Positions 24,887 to 38,082 of a stretch of 64,000 nt of DNA are shown here, piece after piece. The position numbers and the translations under genes were made by a program. Location: contig JAANYP010004670.1 of assembly GCA_020465985.1 (NCBI GenBank), forward strand, positions 62,001 through 126,000, read 5' to 3'. This stretch comes from Centrapalus pauciflorus. Its lineage: Eukaryota > Streptophyta > Magnoliopsida > Asterales > Asteraceae. Each line of letters starts with the position of its first letter. Position 1 is the first letter of the stretch. The notes under the pieces were generated by a model, which ran no database searches, was not told the DNA's origin, and saw only the letters and a list, made by a program, of their open reading frames with translations.

Positions 24887-25992
24887 TGTAGGTCCTAAAA
24901 GGTTTCCCAAGTGTATAGTTCTAGGCTGTAGAGGGGAGTGAATACAGCTATTTAAAACTTAACAATCTTTTTTTCAATGTTTGTGTATATTTTTAACAAG
25001 TGTTAATTACAAACAAGCTTGAATGCAGAAAGGTTCAAGCTGAGATGACAGATACAACAGTTGGTTAACTAATCTAAGACTCACTCAGACTAGATACAAT
25101 GAATACACTCACTTAGAAGCACTCACTGTTTTTACAAGACTCAAATGGACAGCTTACACAAGAATAGCTTAGGCATACTCTACTGTTTTATATAAGCAGA
25201 CTTGCTTGCATGGAATAACACACTTCAATGCACGTTCTGATTTCACACTCTTGATGTCTCATAATCCTTAGAAGCTTCCTTTTATACTCAAAAGGCGAAT
25301 CTCATTGAAGCTTCTTCATTAGACAGATGAGATAGTGGAGAATCTTTCCAAAAGGACAAAACACCTTTCTTCACGTTTTGATAAAGCATCTTTGTCTTCA
25401 CATGGCAGAATCTTTGTCTTTTCCTTTTGTCACTGTTGCATAAGGCTTTAACCAAAAGAGGAATGTCAACTTTGCTTCTTTATTCTTTTGTTAATGCCAT
25501 TTTGATATAAGAAAAGGTCTGTCACCCTTTTCAAATATCTGTTTGTCTTCATGTAATCAGAACAGCGTGGGCAGGCTGTGCAGTTCTGTTTTCCACTTTG
25601 TCTTCAACTTGTAAACTGATCTTGTAGCCAAAAACAATACATGAGGACTTGGAAAAATATTTCATTAAGTGTTTAACGTGTTCACAAAGAACAGATTCTG
25701 TTCACAAAGAACAGAACACTTGTAAACTGCCCAAGCTGCTCAAGAGAACAGAGCAGCGTAGACAGTTTATGTCCAGCCTGTTCAGCAGACAGAACAGCTT
25801 GGACAAACTGCCTTTGTTGCAACGAATGCAACATGGTAAACAGCTTTGGGTTGATATTGCAAATCACTTTCAGGTTTCAATAAGACATATAATAGACCTT
25901 AAATTCAACATTCAAGTGCATCAACAGGTTTGATTAAAAATCTCCCCCTCAGATGTACAGCAGGTTTGACTGAGGCCTTTTTGTGTCTAACA
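24887..25992 (-). repeat. Copia B 5' LTR
   Basis: 1106 bases, from TGTAGGTCC to CTAACA on +. TATA box TATAAAAGGA (minus) at 25277-25286. Compared with the 3' LTR it has an extra CTAAAAGGTTT near the start and an extra 16 bases near 25050. TSD AAAAC follows at 25993-25997. Confidence 0.93.
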
Positions 25993-26249
25993 AAAACAAA
26001 ACGATCAAAGATCGGTATGAGCAGAATATGATGATTAACATTTAACATACTTAAAATTAATGTAAATATAAATTTTTCATCAGACGAAATTATGATATAT
26101 ATTGACGTTATGGGCACCACAAATAATCACAGTAACAGATAAGAAGACTAACTACTTCGAACATAGTTTATAAAGCCTCTAAAATGACATTTGAATGTAC
26201 GAATGTCTTGTGAATACATATGTTTAACGTATCTTCACAACTTAAAACC
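25993..26249. other. Flanking DNA right of copia B
   Basis: Starts with TSD AAAAC. 26060-26155 resembles 12385-12492. No gene seen. Confidence 0.55.
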
Positions 26250-26480
26250 ACGCTACTACAAATGGGCTAATGAAGCCCGGTTAAAAAGTGTAATAAAGCC
26301 CGATTTTTGTTACCTAGCTTAAAGAAAGGGCAGCTTGATTATTCGGATCCAAATCTAATTAAAGCCCGGTTGTATAGAGAATAACCGGGTTACATTTGGG
26401 TTAGTGAGACAAAAAAAACCAGGTTGCTTACGCTTACTAATTAACCGGGTCCTATTACTCTTCATTTTATTAAATATTTT
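26250..26480. mobile_element. CACTA-like element end (single terminus)
   Basis: CGCTACTACAAATGGGCT at 26251 fits the CACTA consensus CACTACTACAAA with one change. It is followed by repeated GCCCGGTT/AACCGGGT words at about 26274, 26297, 26364, 26383 and 26443, typical of subterminal repeats bound by CACTA transposases. I found no matching right terminus in the window, so this is a solo or truncated end. Confidence 0.55.
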
Positions 26481-28090
26481 CTTGCTTTTCTACCATTTCC
26501 AGATCCAACCTGCAATGGTCAAATTTACTTGATTCAACTATTTCCACATGAATAATTTCATCAATCAAGGCTCATTAAATAGTGGTTATGCTATGCACAA
26601 ATCTATGCAAAGAATTCAACCGTAAAGAATTAAGATATTAAAGAGCATCAATGAACCTGTTAAGAAGATGAATTAGACTATTTTTGGGTTGTAGTTACTG
26701 TCAATGCAGGCAACAATGCAGGGAAGAAATACCATTGTACCAACATTGGTAGTGAAACAAAAATGTAGTCTGGTAGCTTCATCAATCAAAGTGATGTAAA
26801 TGCTCCTACATGTCAAAAATACCAGTTTAATAAAGCAATTCACCTCCAAAGTACAACAACTCTAATCATTCTTTGTACACGTACGGGTCAAAAACACTAA
26901 TTACCTTTAAGAGAATAAAGTCCTGATTCTACTTTTCTATTGTAGTTTGCTCTTTACTTCACATGCACCTTCATAAGTAACACCACGTAGCTTAGGCAAC
27001 AAGTGAAGCACTAAAAACGCATACCTTGAAGCAGTAAAAACTCTCTAGTTGGTTCCTTTCTTGTCCTTCCAATGCATCAAGTTCTCAAATAGCAGGTACT
27101 TCCTTGCCAATTGTACAAACGAGAGCTTGCTTTCCTTTTTATCTTGAACAATGCCAAGTGGAACCCTTCGTGCAACACATACACATACATATAATGGTTT
27201 AGAGTTTATGTTGCCCTCACATGGAAAATAAAATCACAAGAAGTGTGATGGATGTTAGCAGCAACACAAGTATCACATTGAGGTGTGTGTGTGAGTCTAC
27301 GACAACTGGACTAAAATTCCAGTAGCATATCGCATAATGTGTTCATAAGAACTTCAAATTGGAGTTCCAAATATGCATGCATTCATCTAGTATTGAATTT
27401 GATTATATGAGCAGCAGTAGTTGCAATATATGTGTGTCTTTAATTTCATAAACAACAGCTACGGAATTGGTGTGTGCAAAGTGTGTTTGTATGCATCAGT
27501 GTTTGGGGGTGTGTGTGTGTCTTATATGCAACAGCAGCAACAACCAAGAGTATTTCGAATGTGTGTGCGTCCAATATGTACTGTTCATGTGTGCGTGTGT
27601 ATGCTGATTAAAATAGCATTGCAACCTTTGTGTGTGAAATAGCATTGCAACCTTTGATATAAGCTCTTCAACCATCACAGAAGCAAACAGAAAAGTAACT
27701 GTGAAGAAAAGCTAAAACATCCCAAGTGAAACTGGAACCACACAAAAGTCTATAGATTATAACACATTTCCATACATTATAAATTTTTGCAATACAATAT
27801 CCATTTTAAGTTAAAATACCATTTCGATCGTAATGGTTAACATAACAGTGGAGACAATGAACAAAAGGATCAATAAATAATAAGTCAATTAGAGAGCCAA
27901 AGAGTCCATGAATTGTGAATTTTGTACTATTTTGATTTAACTTGACCATTATAAGGCAAGTAATATGAGTAGGTAAAGAGTAATAATGAAAATCAAATTT
28001 CAGTTCAAACTCTAGGTATTAATCTAAACTTGACATTTTATTCAGATACCGAATATCATAATTAGCTTCAAACCAAACCAATTCAAAAAT
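26481..28090. other. Non-coding flanking DNA, possible CACTA interior
   Basis: No convincing gene. On the minus strand 27180-27010 can be read without stops as VPLGIVQDKKESKLSFVQLA and onward, with a CAAG|GTATGCG donor-like site near 27025. I cannot assign it, and it could be a captured exon. 27260-27640 is rich in TGTGTG runs, and open frames there are compositional. The TSD of gypsy E, AAAAT, is at 28086-28090. Confidence 0.35.
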
Positions 28091-30647
<2,557 letters not shown>

Positions 30648-30650
30648 GAT

Positions 30651-30663
30651 TGGTATCAGAGCC
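30651..30663 (+). other. Gypsy E primer binding site
   Basis: TGGTATCAGAGCC lies three bases after the LTR and is complementary to plant initiator Met tRNA. Confidence 0.9.
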
Positions 30664-30785
30664 ATAGTTATAGTGAACTAGGTTGCATTAGTACCCTAGA
30701 CGATAACTGCACTTAAGTTTTACTGATTTTGAAAATATCTTGTAACCAACTAAAAGACTATGCCTGGACCTTGATAGCAGAAAAC

Positions 30786-31559
30786 ATGTCCCACCCAGAG
30801 ACCATCATCTTGTCATATTCAGAGGATGAGTACACCCCTATGAGCCCCGAAGTCACTGAGGTTTTCACTGAAGGAGAACCATCTGAAGAAGAAGACCCCT
30901 CCGAAGAACCAATGCAGGAGTCAGAAGAGGAACCTATGGAAGAAGATGACGACGGAGAGGATCCACCGCCCCCAGCAGTCCCCGCCCGCGTTCCATACCA
31001 CCCGGCAGAGCCATCATTTTAGCCGTACCGCCCTTACCCAAACGGCCCTAAGATGTTGTACACACCCCGAAAGAGGGTGATCACGCCGAGACGGGAGTCT
31101 ATTCCCATCTCGACTCCCCAACCCAATCCCCCACCACAGCACCGACGGGTAGACGCCCGAAGATAGGGATGGATGCCTGAGACCCTCCGTGAGTGGAGGC
31201 AAGAGGAAGGAATCCCTTCCCACTTTGAGATTGGAGGACCATCCTCCACACCTATTCCGTCACTCACCCAAGAATCCGCCAAACAGACCATACCACTTTT
31301 GGTAGCACCGTCTTCAAGGCATGATCTTTAACTTTGGTTGCTTAACCAAGACATCGGAGAAATGACCGCTCGTTTAGAGCTAGAGGAGTTACAAAACTCC
31401 AACTTAGACTGGGCCAACCAGCACGCCCTCGCCATCCAGCAGGATGGACTAAATGAGCTTCGGCAACGATTAGCCGAGAGCGAGGCCCGTAATGAGGAGC
31501 TGACACAACGCCTCAATGCTTTGGAAAAGGGAGAGACCCCTGATCACTCCCGCACCTAG
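30786..31559 (+). pseudogene. Extra ORF upstream of gag in gypsy E (acidic, Pro-rich, coiled coil)
   Basis: One reading frame of about 257 codons, starting ATG at 30786 and ending TAG at 31557, is interrupted by only three stops (31020, 31164, 31329). It begins with SYSEDEYTPMSPEVTE, continues with a strongly acidic stretch (about residues 30-60, EEDPSEEPMQESEEEPMEED) and a Pro-rich stretch. Next is the conserved-looking WMPETLREWRQEEGI near 31170, and it ends in a predicted coiled coil (residues about 185-250, with LRQRLAESEARNEELTQRLN). Gypsy F carries the same ORF in decayed form (43735-44500), so it is an inherited part of the family. Function is unknown. Tekay elements normally start with gag, so this is an addition between PBS and gag. 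Confidence 0.7.
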
Positions 31560-31786
31560 TACCCCCCTCCTCTATCTTTGTAATATTAGGAAATTATTAT
31601 GTAATAGTGTAGGACTAAAATTTTTCGGGTAATAACCCGCCCCAATGTAAGAAAGTTATGAATGATTAATGAAAATTGCAAGTTATTTAATTGTGTTTGA
31701 TGATTATGTGTTGTGCCTTTAGAAAAAAATTACATCTTTAAGATTCAACTTCTTACACTATGCTCTTTTCTTTAAACTTTAAGATA

Positions 31787-32700
31787 ATGCCGCAAAGACG
31801 AGCTATGAACGCTTCCGAAATTGAGGAACTAGTTGCACAAAGAGTGGCTGCTGCTATAGCCACTTACGAGACCAACAGAAACAGTTCAGCTAATGGAGAT
31901 GATGGTGCTAGCCGCACCACGGGAGGAACTGAAACCCACCCAAAGGGTTGTGGAATTAAGGGGTTTTTGAGCTGCAAGCCCCGATACTTCAATGGAACTG
32001 AAGGGGCCGTTGGATTAGTACGATGGTTCGAAAAATTAGAGTCTGTCTTCCGTGTTAGCGGATGCATTGAAGGAGACAAGGTAAAGTTCGCCACCCACAC
32101 TCTGCAAGACAGGGCCTTGACATGGTGGAACTCGTATACCCAATCTGTGGGGATTGATGCAGCTTACCAACTCGCCTGGACCGAGTTAAAGCAGATGATG
32201 GCCGATGAGTATTGCCCGAGGAATGAGCTACAGAAAATGGAGTCAGAGTTTTGGAATTTGGCTATGAAGGGAACGGATGTAGCTGGGTACACCAACCGAT
32301 TCCACGAACTAAGTATTCTGTGCCCTCAGATGGTGACCCCTGAGTACAAGAAAATCGAGCGTTACATTTGGGGACTCGCTCCTCAAATTCAAGGAAATGT
32401 CACTGCCTCCAACCCGTCCACCATACAGGATGCCATCAGAATGGCCAACAATCTTATGGATCAAGTGTCCCGGAGAAATGAAGCCAAAGAAAACAAGAGG
32501 AAGTGGGAGGACAAGTCCGGGAGGAATACGGGCTCGCAATCCAAGAAGCCCGAGACCATCAAGGCTTCTGTAGCAGGAGCTGCGTCAAGGAAGGGCTACA
32601 CAGGTACCAAGCCTTTCTGCACCCAATGCACCTTTCATCACAACAAGGGTCCCTGCCCAACCCCTTGTGGAAAATGCAAACGTATTGGTCATGTGCCAAG
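31787..32700 (+). pseudogene. Gypsy E gag
   Basis: Gag polyprotein. The start chosen is the ATG at 31787 (MPQRRAMNASEIEELVAQRV). The capsid part shows FLSCKPRYFNGTEGAVGLVR near 31960-32020 and KFATHTLQDRALTWWNSY near 32083-32136, the usual retrotransposon gag signature. It then shows EFWNLAMKGTDVAGYTNRFH near 32250-32305 and ends with a Lys/Arg-rich stretch and the start of a Cys-rich region (CTQCTFHHNKGPCP). The frame shifts at about 32680-32700, within or just before the zinc knuckle, so Gag and protease are split. Otherwise open, so decay is mild. Confidence 0.88.
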
Positions 32701-33380
32701 GACTGTAAATTTGGAACCTCGCGTGTCAATGGCGGCAATCAGAGAGGCTGCTATGAATGTGGAGATGCCGGGCACTTCAGGAGTGAGTGCTCGAAGTTGA
32801 GAAATGGTGGAGGAGCTCAGGGGAGAGCTTTTGTGTTAGGAGCAGGTGACGCTCGTCAGGATCCCCATGTGGTATCAGGTTCGTTTGTTTTAAATGACAT
32901 TTACGCTTACGTACTCTTTGATACTGGGGCTGATAGGAGCTTTATATCTGATAAGTTTAGTAAGCAATTGAATGCCAGTCCTTTTCCCTTAGACAACTCT
33001 TATACTATAGAACTGGCTGACGGCAAAATAATAGAGGCAAGTAGTATTATTAAGGAATGCACACTGAACCTGGCAGATCATCCCTTTAAGATAGACTTGA
33101 TGCCTATAGAACTCGGAAGTTTTGATGTAGTAATTGGTATGGATTGGTTGTCACACAATCAGGCTGAGATTTTGTGCGGTAAGAAAGTGGTATGGATACC
33201 ACTCCACAAGAAGAAGGTCCTAACATTCCAGGGGGAAAGAAAGAACCAACAGTTGAATGTCATATCTGGCCTAAGAACATTAAAGTGCCTTAGGAAAGGT
33301 TGCCATGCAGTACTGGTACAAAATTGCAGAAAAAGAGTCGGAGTAGAAACGACTCGAGGATATTCCAGTGGTTTGTGACT
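32690..33380 (+). pseudogene. Gypsy E zinc knuckle and retropepsin-like protease
   Basis: The frame used after the shift carries a CCHC knuckle, CYECGDAGHFRSEC, at about 32750-32791, then the protease with LFDTGADRSFIS at about 32914-32950 (active-site D-T-G) and IGMDWLSHNQAEILC near 33135-33180. This is the normal gypsy aspartic protease layout. The frame closes near 33376 after another shift before RT. Confidence 0.86.
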
Positions 33381-34265
33381 ATCCGAAGGTTTTCCCGGAA
33401 TATTTGCCTGGGCTTCCGCCAGCTAGGCAATAGGAGTTTCAAATCGATTTGGTGCCGGGAGCTACACCGGTCGCAACAGCCCCATATAGACTCGCTCCTT
33501 CTGAAATGCAAGAGTTATCCAATCAATTACAAGAGTTGATGGATAAAGGATTCATTCGACCAAGTTCCTCACCTTAGGGAGCTCCGGTCTTGTTCGTGAA
33601 AAAGAAAGACGGATCCTTCAGAATGTGCATAGACTACCGAGAGCTAAACAAGTTGACAGTAAAGAACCGCTACCCCCTTCCCAGATTTGACGACCTGTTT
33701 GACCAACTACAAGGATCTAGTTTCTACTCTAAGATTGATCTGCGATCCGGGTATCATCAAGTAAAGGTTCGAGAAGAAGACATTCCCAAGACAGTATTCA
33801 AAACTTGTTATGGACTTCACGAATTCCAGGTAATGCCATTCGGTTTGACCAACGCACCAGCAGTATTCATGGACCTCATGAATCGAGTGTGTAAACCGTA
33901 TCTGGACAAATTTGTAATAGTGTTCATAGACGATATCCTCATCTATTCCAAAAATAAGAAGGAGCACGAACAACATCTCAAGTTGATCTTGGAGTTGTTA
34001 GAGAAGGAGCAGTTATACGCCAAATTTTCAAAATGTGAATTTTGGTTACGAGAAGTTAAATTCCTTGGACATGTGATCAACAGCCAGGGAATCCAAGTTG
34101 ATCCATCAAAAATCGAGGTCATAAAGAACTGGGCGACTCCTAGAACTCCCACGGAAATCTGCCAATTTCTAGGACTTGACGGTTATTATAGGTGATTTAT
34201 TAAAAACTTCTCAAAGATAGCATGTTCCCTAACAGAGTTGACTCGGTAGGATGTAAAATATATCT
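33380..34265 (+). pseudogene. Gypsy E reverse transcriptase
   Basis: The leading part YPKVFPEYLPGLPPAR near 33385-33430 and DLVPGATPVATAPYRLAPSE near 33450-33500 contain in-frame stops at about 33427 and 33577. From 33590 the domain is open. It shows FVKKKDGSFRMCIDYRELN, YPLPRFDDLFDQLQGSSFYS, KIDLRSGYHQVKV and MPFGLTNAPAVFMDLMN. The catalytic box is VFIDDILIYS near 33920-33952. FLGHVINSQGIQVDPSK follows, then QFLGLDGYYR. A TGA at 34193-34195 and later stops separate RNase H. The two catalytic Asp codons are intact. Confidence 0.9.
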
Positions 34266-35116
34266 GGGGTGAAGAGCAGGAAAAGGCATTTTAACGTTCA
34301 AAGCAAAGATTGTGTAGTGCACCAATTCTGTCCTTACCTGAAGGAACTGAAAATTTTGTGGTCTACTGTGATGCCTCACACAATGGATTTGGTTGTGTGC
34401 TCATGCAAAGGGATAAAGTCATTGCTTACGCATCACGGCAGCTCAAAATTCACGAGGTGAACTATACGACTCATGATTTGGAGCTTGGAGCAGTGGTGTT
34501 TGCTCACAAAATATGGAGGCACTACCTGTACGGAACTAAGTGCACGGTGTTCAGAGACCATAAAAGCCTTCAGCCTATCCTGAATCAGAAAGAGTTAAAT
34601 ATGAGGCAACGTCGTTGGGTTGAACTGCTTAGCGATTATGACTGCGAAATTCGTTATCATCCGGGGAAGGCGAATGTCGTAGCTGATGCCCTAAGCCGAA
34701 AGGAACGGGTTAAGCCATTGAGAGTCCGAGCTTTGGTCATGTCTATACAGTCAAACCTAAACTCTCAAGTCCGCGAGGCACAAGAAGAAGCAGTCAAGGA
34801 GGGTAATCTACTGGATGAAGCCTTGAGAGGTATGGATAAGCAGTTTGAAATCAAGTCAGATGGATGTCGGTACTTCATGGGCAGAATTTGGCTACCAAAA
34901 TTTGGAGGAGTAAGGAAACTGATCATGGATGAAGGGCATAAAACAAGATATGCTATCCATCCAGGGTCAGATAAGATGTACCACGACTTGAAGGGAATGT
35001 ACTGGTGGCCAAACATGAAGGTTGACATTGCTACCTATGTCAGCAAGTGCTTAACATGTTTGAAGGTTAAGGCTGAGCACCATGGATTTCATCACCAAGT
35101 TGCCGAAGACTTCTAG
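34266..35116 (+). pseudogene. Gypsy E RNase H and integrase zinc domain
   Basis: RNase H: VVYCDASHNGFGCVLMQ near 34358-34410, YASRQLKIHEVNYTTHDLEL near 34428-34490, FRDHKSLQPILNQKELN and the end YHPGKANVVADALSRKE near 34650-34700. The integrase N-terminus follows with an H2C2 site (H-P-G-S-D-K-M near 34957 and KCLTCLKVKAEHH near 35044). The sequence then jumps to TGGATTTCATCACC, the start of the core, with about 20 expected residues (the Gln/Pro/Trp-rich link) missing and the frame changed. RNase H Asp and His positions look intact. Confidence 0.87.
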
Positions 35117-36149
35117 AGGTTATGACACCATTTGGGTGATTGTGGATCGACTTACCAAGACCGCACACTTCCTGCCAATCAAGGAGACTGATAAGATGGA
35201 TAAGTTAACACGAATCTATCTTAAAGAAGTCGTCCTAAGGCATGGAGTGCCAGTATCAATTATATCAGACAGGAACAGCCGGTTCACATCAAGATTTTGG
35301 CAGACATTGCAAGAAGCACTGGGCACACGTCTAGATATGAGCACAGCCTACCACCCGCAGACGGATGGTCGGAGTGAAAGGACGATTCAGACGCTGGAAG
35401 ACATGCTAAGGGCATGTGTTATCGACTTTGGCAAAAGTTGGGACAGGAACCTGCCATTCATGGAGTTTTCCTATAACAACAGCTATCACTCAAATATTAA
35501 GACCGCCGCATTCGAGGCACTCTACGGGCGAAAGTGTCGATCGCCACTTTGTTGGGCTGAAGTAGGAGATAGTCAGATTACTGGACCTGAGATCATCCAG
35601 GAGAATACAGAAAAGATAGCCCAGATTCGTAACCGGTTAAAGATCGCGCGGGATCGACAGAAAAGTTATGAAGACGTTCGACGGAAGCATTTGGAATTCC
35701 AATAGGGAGATCAAGTAATGTTGAAAGTCTCGCCTTGGAAGGGCGTAATCCGTTTTGGGAAACGAGGAAAACTCAATCCTCGTTATATCGGACCATTCAA
35801 GATCACCAAAAGAATTGCCCCGGTAGCATACCGACTCAATCTGCCCCCAGAGCTTAGTAACGTTCATAATATCTTCCACGTGTCCAATCTTAAGAAGTGT
35901 CTGGCTGATGAATCACTCGTTATACCCACGGACGAGCTGGAGTTAGACGATAAGTTGAACTTCATTGAAAAACCCGTGGAAATAATGGACCGAGAAGTCA
36001 AGAAACTAAAGCACAGCCGGATCCCGATAATAAAAGTCAGATGGAACTCTAAGCGAGGTCCTGAGTTTACGTGGGAACGCGAAGACCAGTTCCGAGAAAA
36101 ATACCCTCATCTGTTCTCAAATACTCAAGAAGTGGAGAACAAGAGCTAA
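35079..36149 (+). pseudogene. Gypsy E integrase core and chromodomain-like end
   Basis: The core starts with MDFITKLPKTSRGYDTIWVI. The catalytic triad is visible as Asp in VDRLTKTAHF near 35140, Asp in IISDRNSRFTS near 35268 and Glu in HPQTDGRSERTIQT near 35374. GRSERTI in place of the usual GQSERTI keeps the Glu. TAG at 35703 splits off the C-terminal part (35718-36149), with GKLNPRYIGPFKI, VHNIFHVSNLKK and the end IPIIKVRWNSKRGPEFTWER. The last block is the C-terminal half of a chromodomain, typical of Tekay chromoviruses, where it is thought to guide insertion into heterochromatin. Confidence 0.88.
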
Positions 36150-36169
36150 TTTCGGGACGAAATTCCCTT

Positions 36170-36182
36170 AACAGGGGGAGAC
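36170..36182 (+). other. Gypsy E polypurine tract
   Basis: AACAGGGGGAGAC directly precedes the 3' LTR start TGTAACATCC. Confidence 0.88.
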
Positions 36183-36985
36183 TGTAACATCCGGCACTAA
36201 ACCAGGTTAGCAACAATGACCTAATATGTATTTAATAGTCAATTATAGCCTAATCAGTGGTCATTAGAAATTAATCAAGTGATTAACAAGGTTTATTAGA
36301 AAATTCAACTCAATTAGAATCAAATTCATCGGTGCGATGAATTGGGAAATCAATTAATCCGATCAATTTACGATATGATGGATTAATTCAACTAAGTACA
36401 TAATTAATCTATGATTAGTGACACTAATCATACACTAATACAAATTACTTAACATTAATTATGCAAGACTAAAACAATTCATTAAAACAATGCATTCAAA
36501 AGTATTTATGAAATTACATAAAAAGGGAAATACAAGAATACACCTTGAAATACATTTATACAAAAAAAATAGAAATACACCATAATTATGGCCTTTAGGC
36601 CGGCCACATAGGAGGTACAAAACCTCCATATTTTATTTCATCCACAATGCTCAATCTCAATCAAATCCTCCAACACCATCTCCTTTCAATTCAAGTTAGA
36701 TACTACACTCCTCCTCCATCTTGAAAGGCTTCTTTTTCCTCTATAAATAGAGACAAACCCTTTCATAATTTTCACACCAAAAATCTCTCCTTCTTCTCTC
36801 TAGAAACCGGCCACACACACACACATACTCCACAAAACTTTTCTTTCAAGTGTTCTTCATTTGCAAGGTGTTCTTGGTGAACCCTTTGAAGATCCAACCT
36901 TCTACTCATTTCTATTCTTCTAAAAACATCAAAGTAAGTAAATACTAACTTATTTCATCTTATATTTATGTTTATATAAGGTCTT
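36183..36985 (+). repeat. Gypsy E 3' LTR, first part
   Basis: Matches 28091-28893 of the 5' LTR and stops at GTCTT (36981-36985), where copia C is inserted. The rest resumes at 57945. Confidence 0.95.
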
Positions 36986-37268
36986 TGTTAGAATGTATTA
37001 TAATTGAAGGAAATCAAAGTATAGGGTTTGTTTTGTAAATCTTCCATAGTTGTGAAAATTATGTATAAATATAGTAGGTTTGACTTTCAAAGATAAGATC
37101 TCTGACATTTCACCTTTTGTACGGAAAAGCAGTTACTGACTTGGATATTCTTCTCATCATTTTGTAATCGACATTCTCTGGAATTAAATCATTCGGTTAG
37201 TTTTTGAGTTCTATAATTGTTCTTGATATTGAATTGTTGCATATTTGATATAGAAACTATAATTCACA
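36986..37268 (+). repeat. Copia C 5' LTR
   Basis: 283 bases. TATA box TATAAATA at 37064-37071. Pairs with 57662-57944. Confidence 0.95.
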
Positions 37269-37270
37269 AT

Positions 37271-37283
37271 TGGTATCAGAGCT
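37271..37283 (+). other. Copia C primer binding site
   Basis: TGGTATCAGAGCT, two bases after the LTR end, complementary to initiator Met tRNA. Confidence 0.9.
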
Positions 37284-37680
37284 TTAGGGGTGAATAATTT
37301 GATTCTGAGATTGATTTTTTTTTTTCGAAATTGTTCACTGTTCTTGAACATTTTTTTCCGAAAAACCCTAAAATCACTAAGGGTTTTTAATCTGTTGATC
37401 ATAGACAGTGAAAATTAGATCGAAGGTAAAGGATCAATAGTAGAATCAATTGATTATAAACTTGAATTGATTCACAAAACACAGAAAAAGATCTAGGCAT
37501 TTTTGTCAAATTTTGAAAAACACAAAGTCGACTACTGTTCTATTAAAAAAGTGTTTGTAATCTAAATCCTCACCTTCGATTGCAATTTCAGTGTAAATGG
37601 GCAAATTTTTATATTTAATTTGAATTTCAGACTTGAAAAATCTGAAAATATTAAGAAACTCGAAATACACATATCTTATG
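37284..37680 (+). other. Copia C untranslated leader
   Basis: No ORF of note and no repeats. AT-rich, with a short T10 run near 37316. Confidence 0.5.
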
Positions 37681-38082
37681 TGTCATTCGAGTTGAATACT
37701 TGTGAAAATCGAGTTGACAATAGTGTCAATCGAGTTGAAAAACTGTGACAATCGAGTTGACAACCTGTGTCAATCGAGTTGGATATAAAGTTGATTCGAG
37801 TTTAAGTAACAGATCATTCGAGTTTATTAGGAGTTTGAATTTTATTTGAGTTTCAAAATAGACAAATTCGAGTTTTTCAAAAGACCAATTCGAGCTTCAC
37901 ATAAGAGTTGATCGAGTTTTACTATAAAACTCAAGTATCTGAACATAATTCGAGTTTCATAAAGGCAAATTCGAGTTTCATTCCAAACTCATTCAAGTTT
38001 TACACCAAACACATTCGAATTTCACACCAAACTCACTCGAGTTTCACACCAAACTCATTCGAGTTTCATTCCAAACGCATTC
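37681..38082 (+). repeat. Copia C leader minisatellite, left part
   Basis: About 15-20 copies of a TCGAGTT core, first irregular (ATCGAGTTGACAA-like, 37690-37790), then settling to a 22-bp unit ATTCGAGTTTCACACCAAAC at 37950-38082. Interrupted by gypsy F at CATTC (38078-38082) and continued at 47029. Confidence 0.88.

Larger units (their letters stand above)
12498..25992 (-). mobile_element. Copia B: full-length SIRE-type retrotransposon
   Basis: A complete element of about 13.5 kb on the minus strand. Both LTRs are present, starting TGTAGGTCC and ending CTAACA on +. The 5-bp TSD AAAAC is at 12493-12497 and 25993-25997. The order on minus is LTR, PBS, gag, protease, integrase, RT, RNase H, third ORF, polypurine tract, LTR. 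The coding parts contain stops and frameshifts, so it cannot move by itself now. The LTRs differ by two indels (11 and about 16 bp) and scattered substitutions, so the insertion is not very recent. It belongs to the same family as copia D. Confidence 0.94.

Noticed and set aside
27421..27678. Open frames rich in Cys and Val or in His
   Set aside because: Produced by TGTGTG-rich sequence; no domain.
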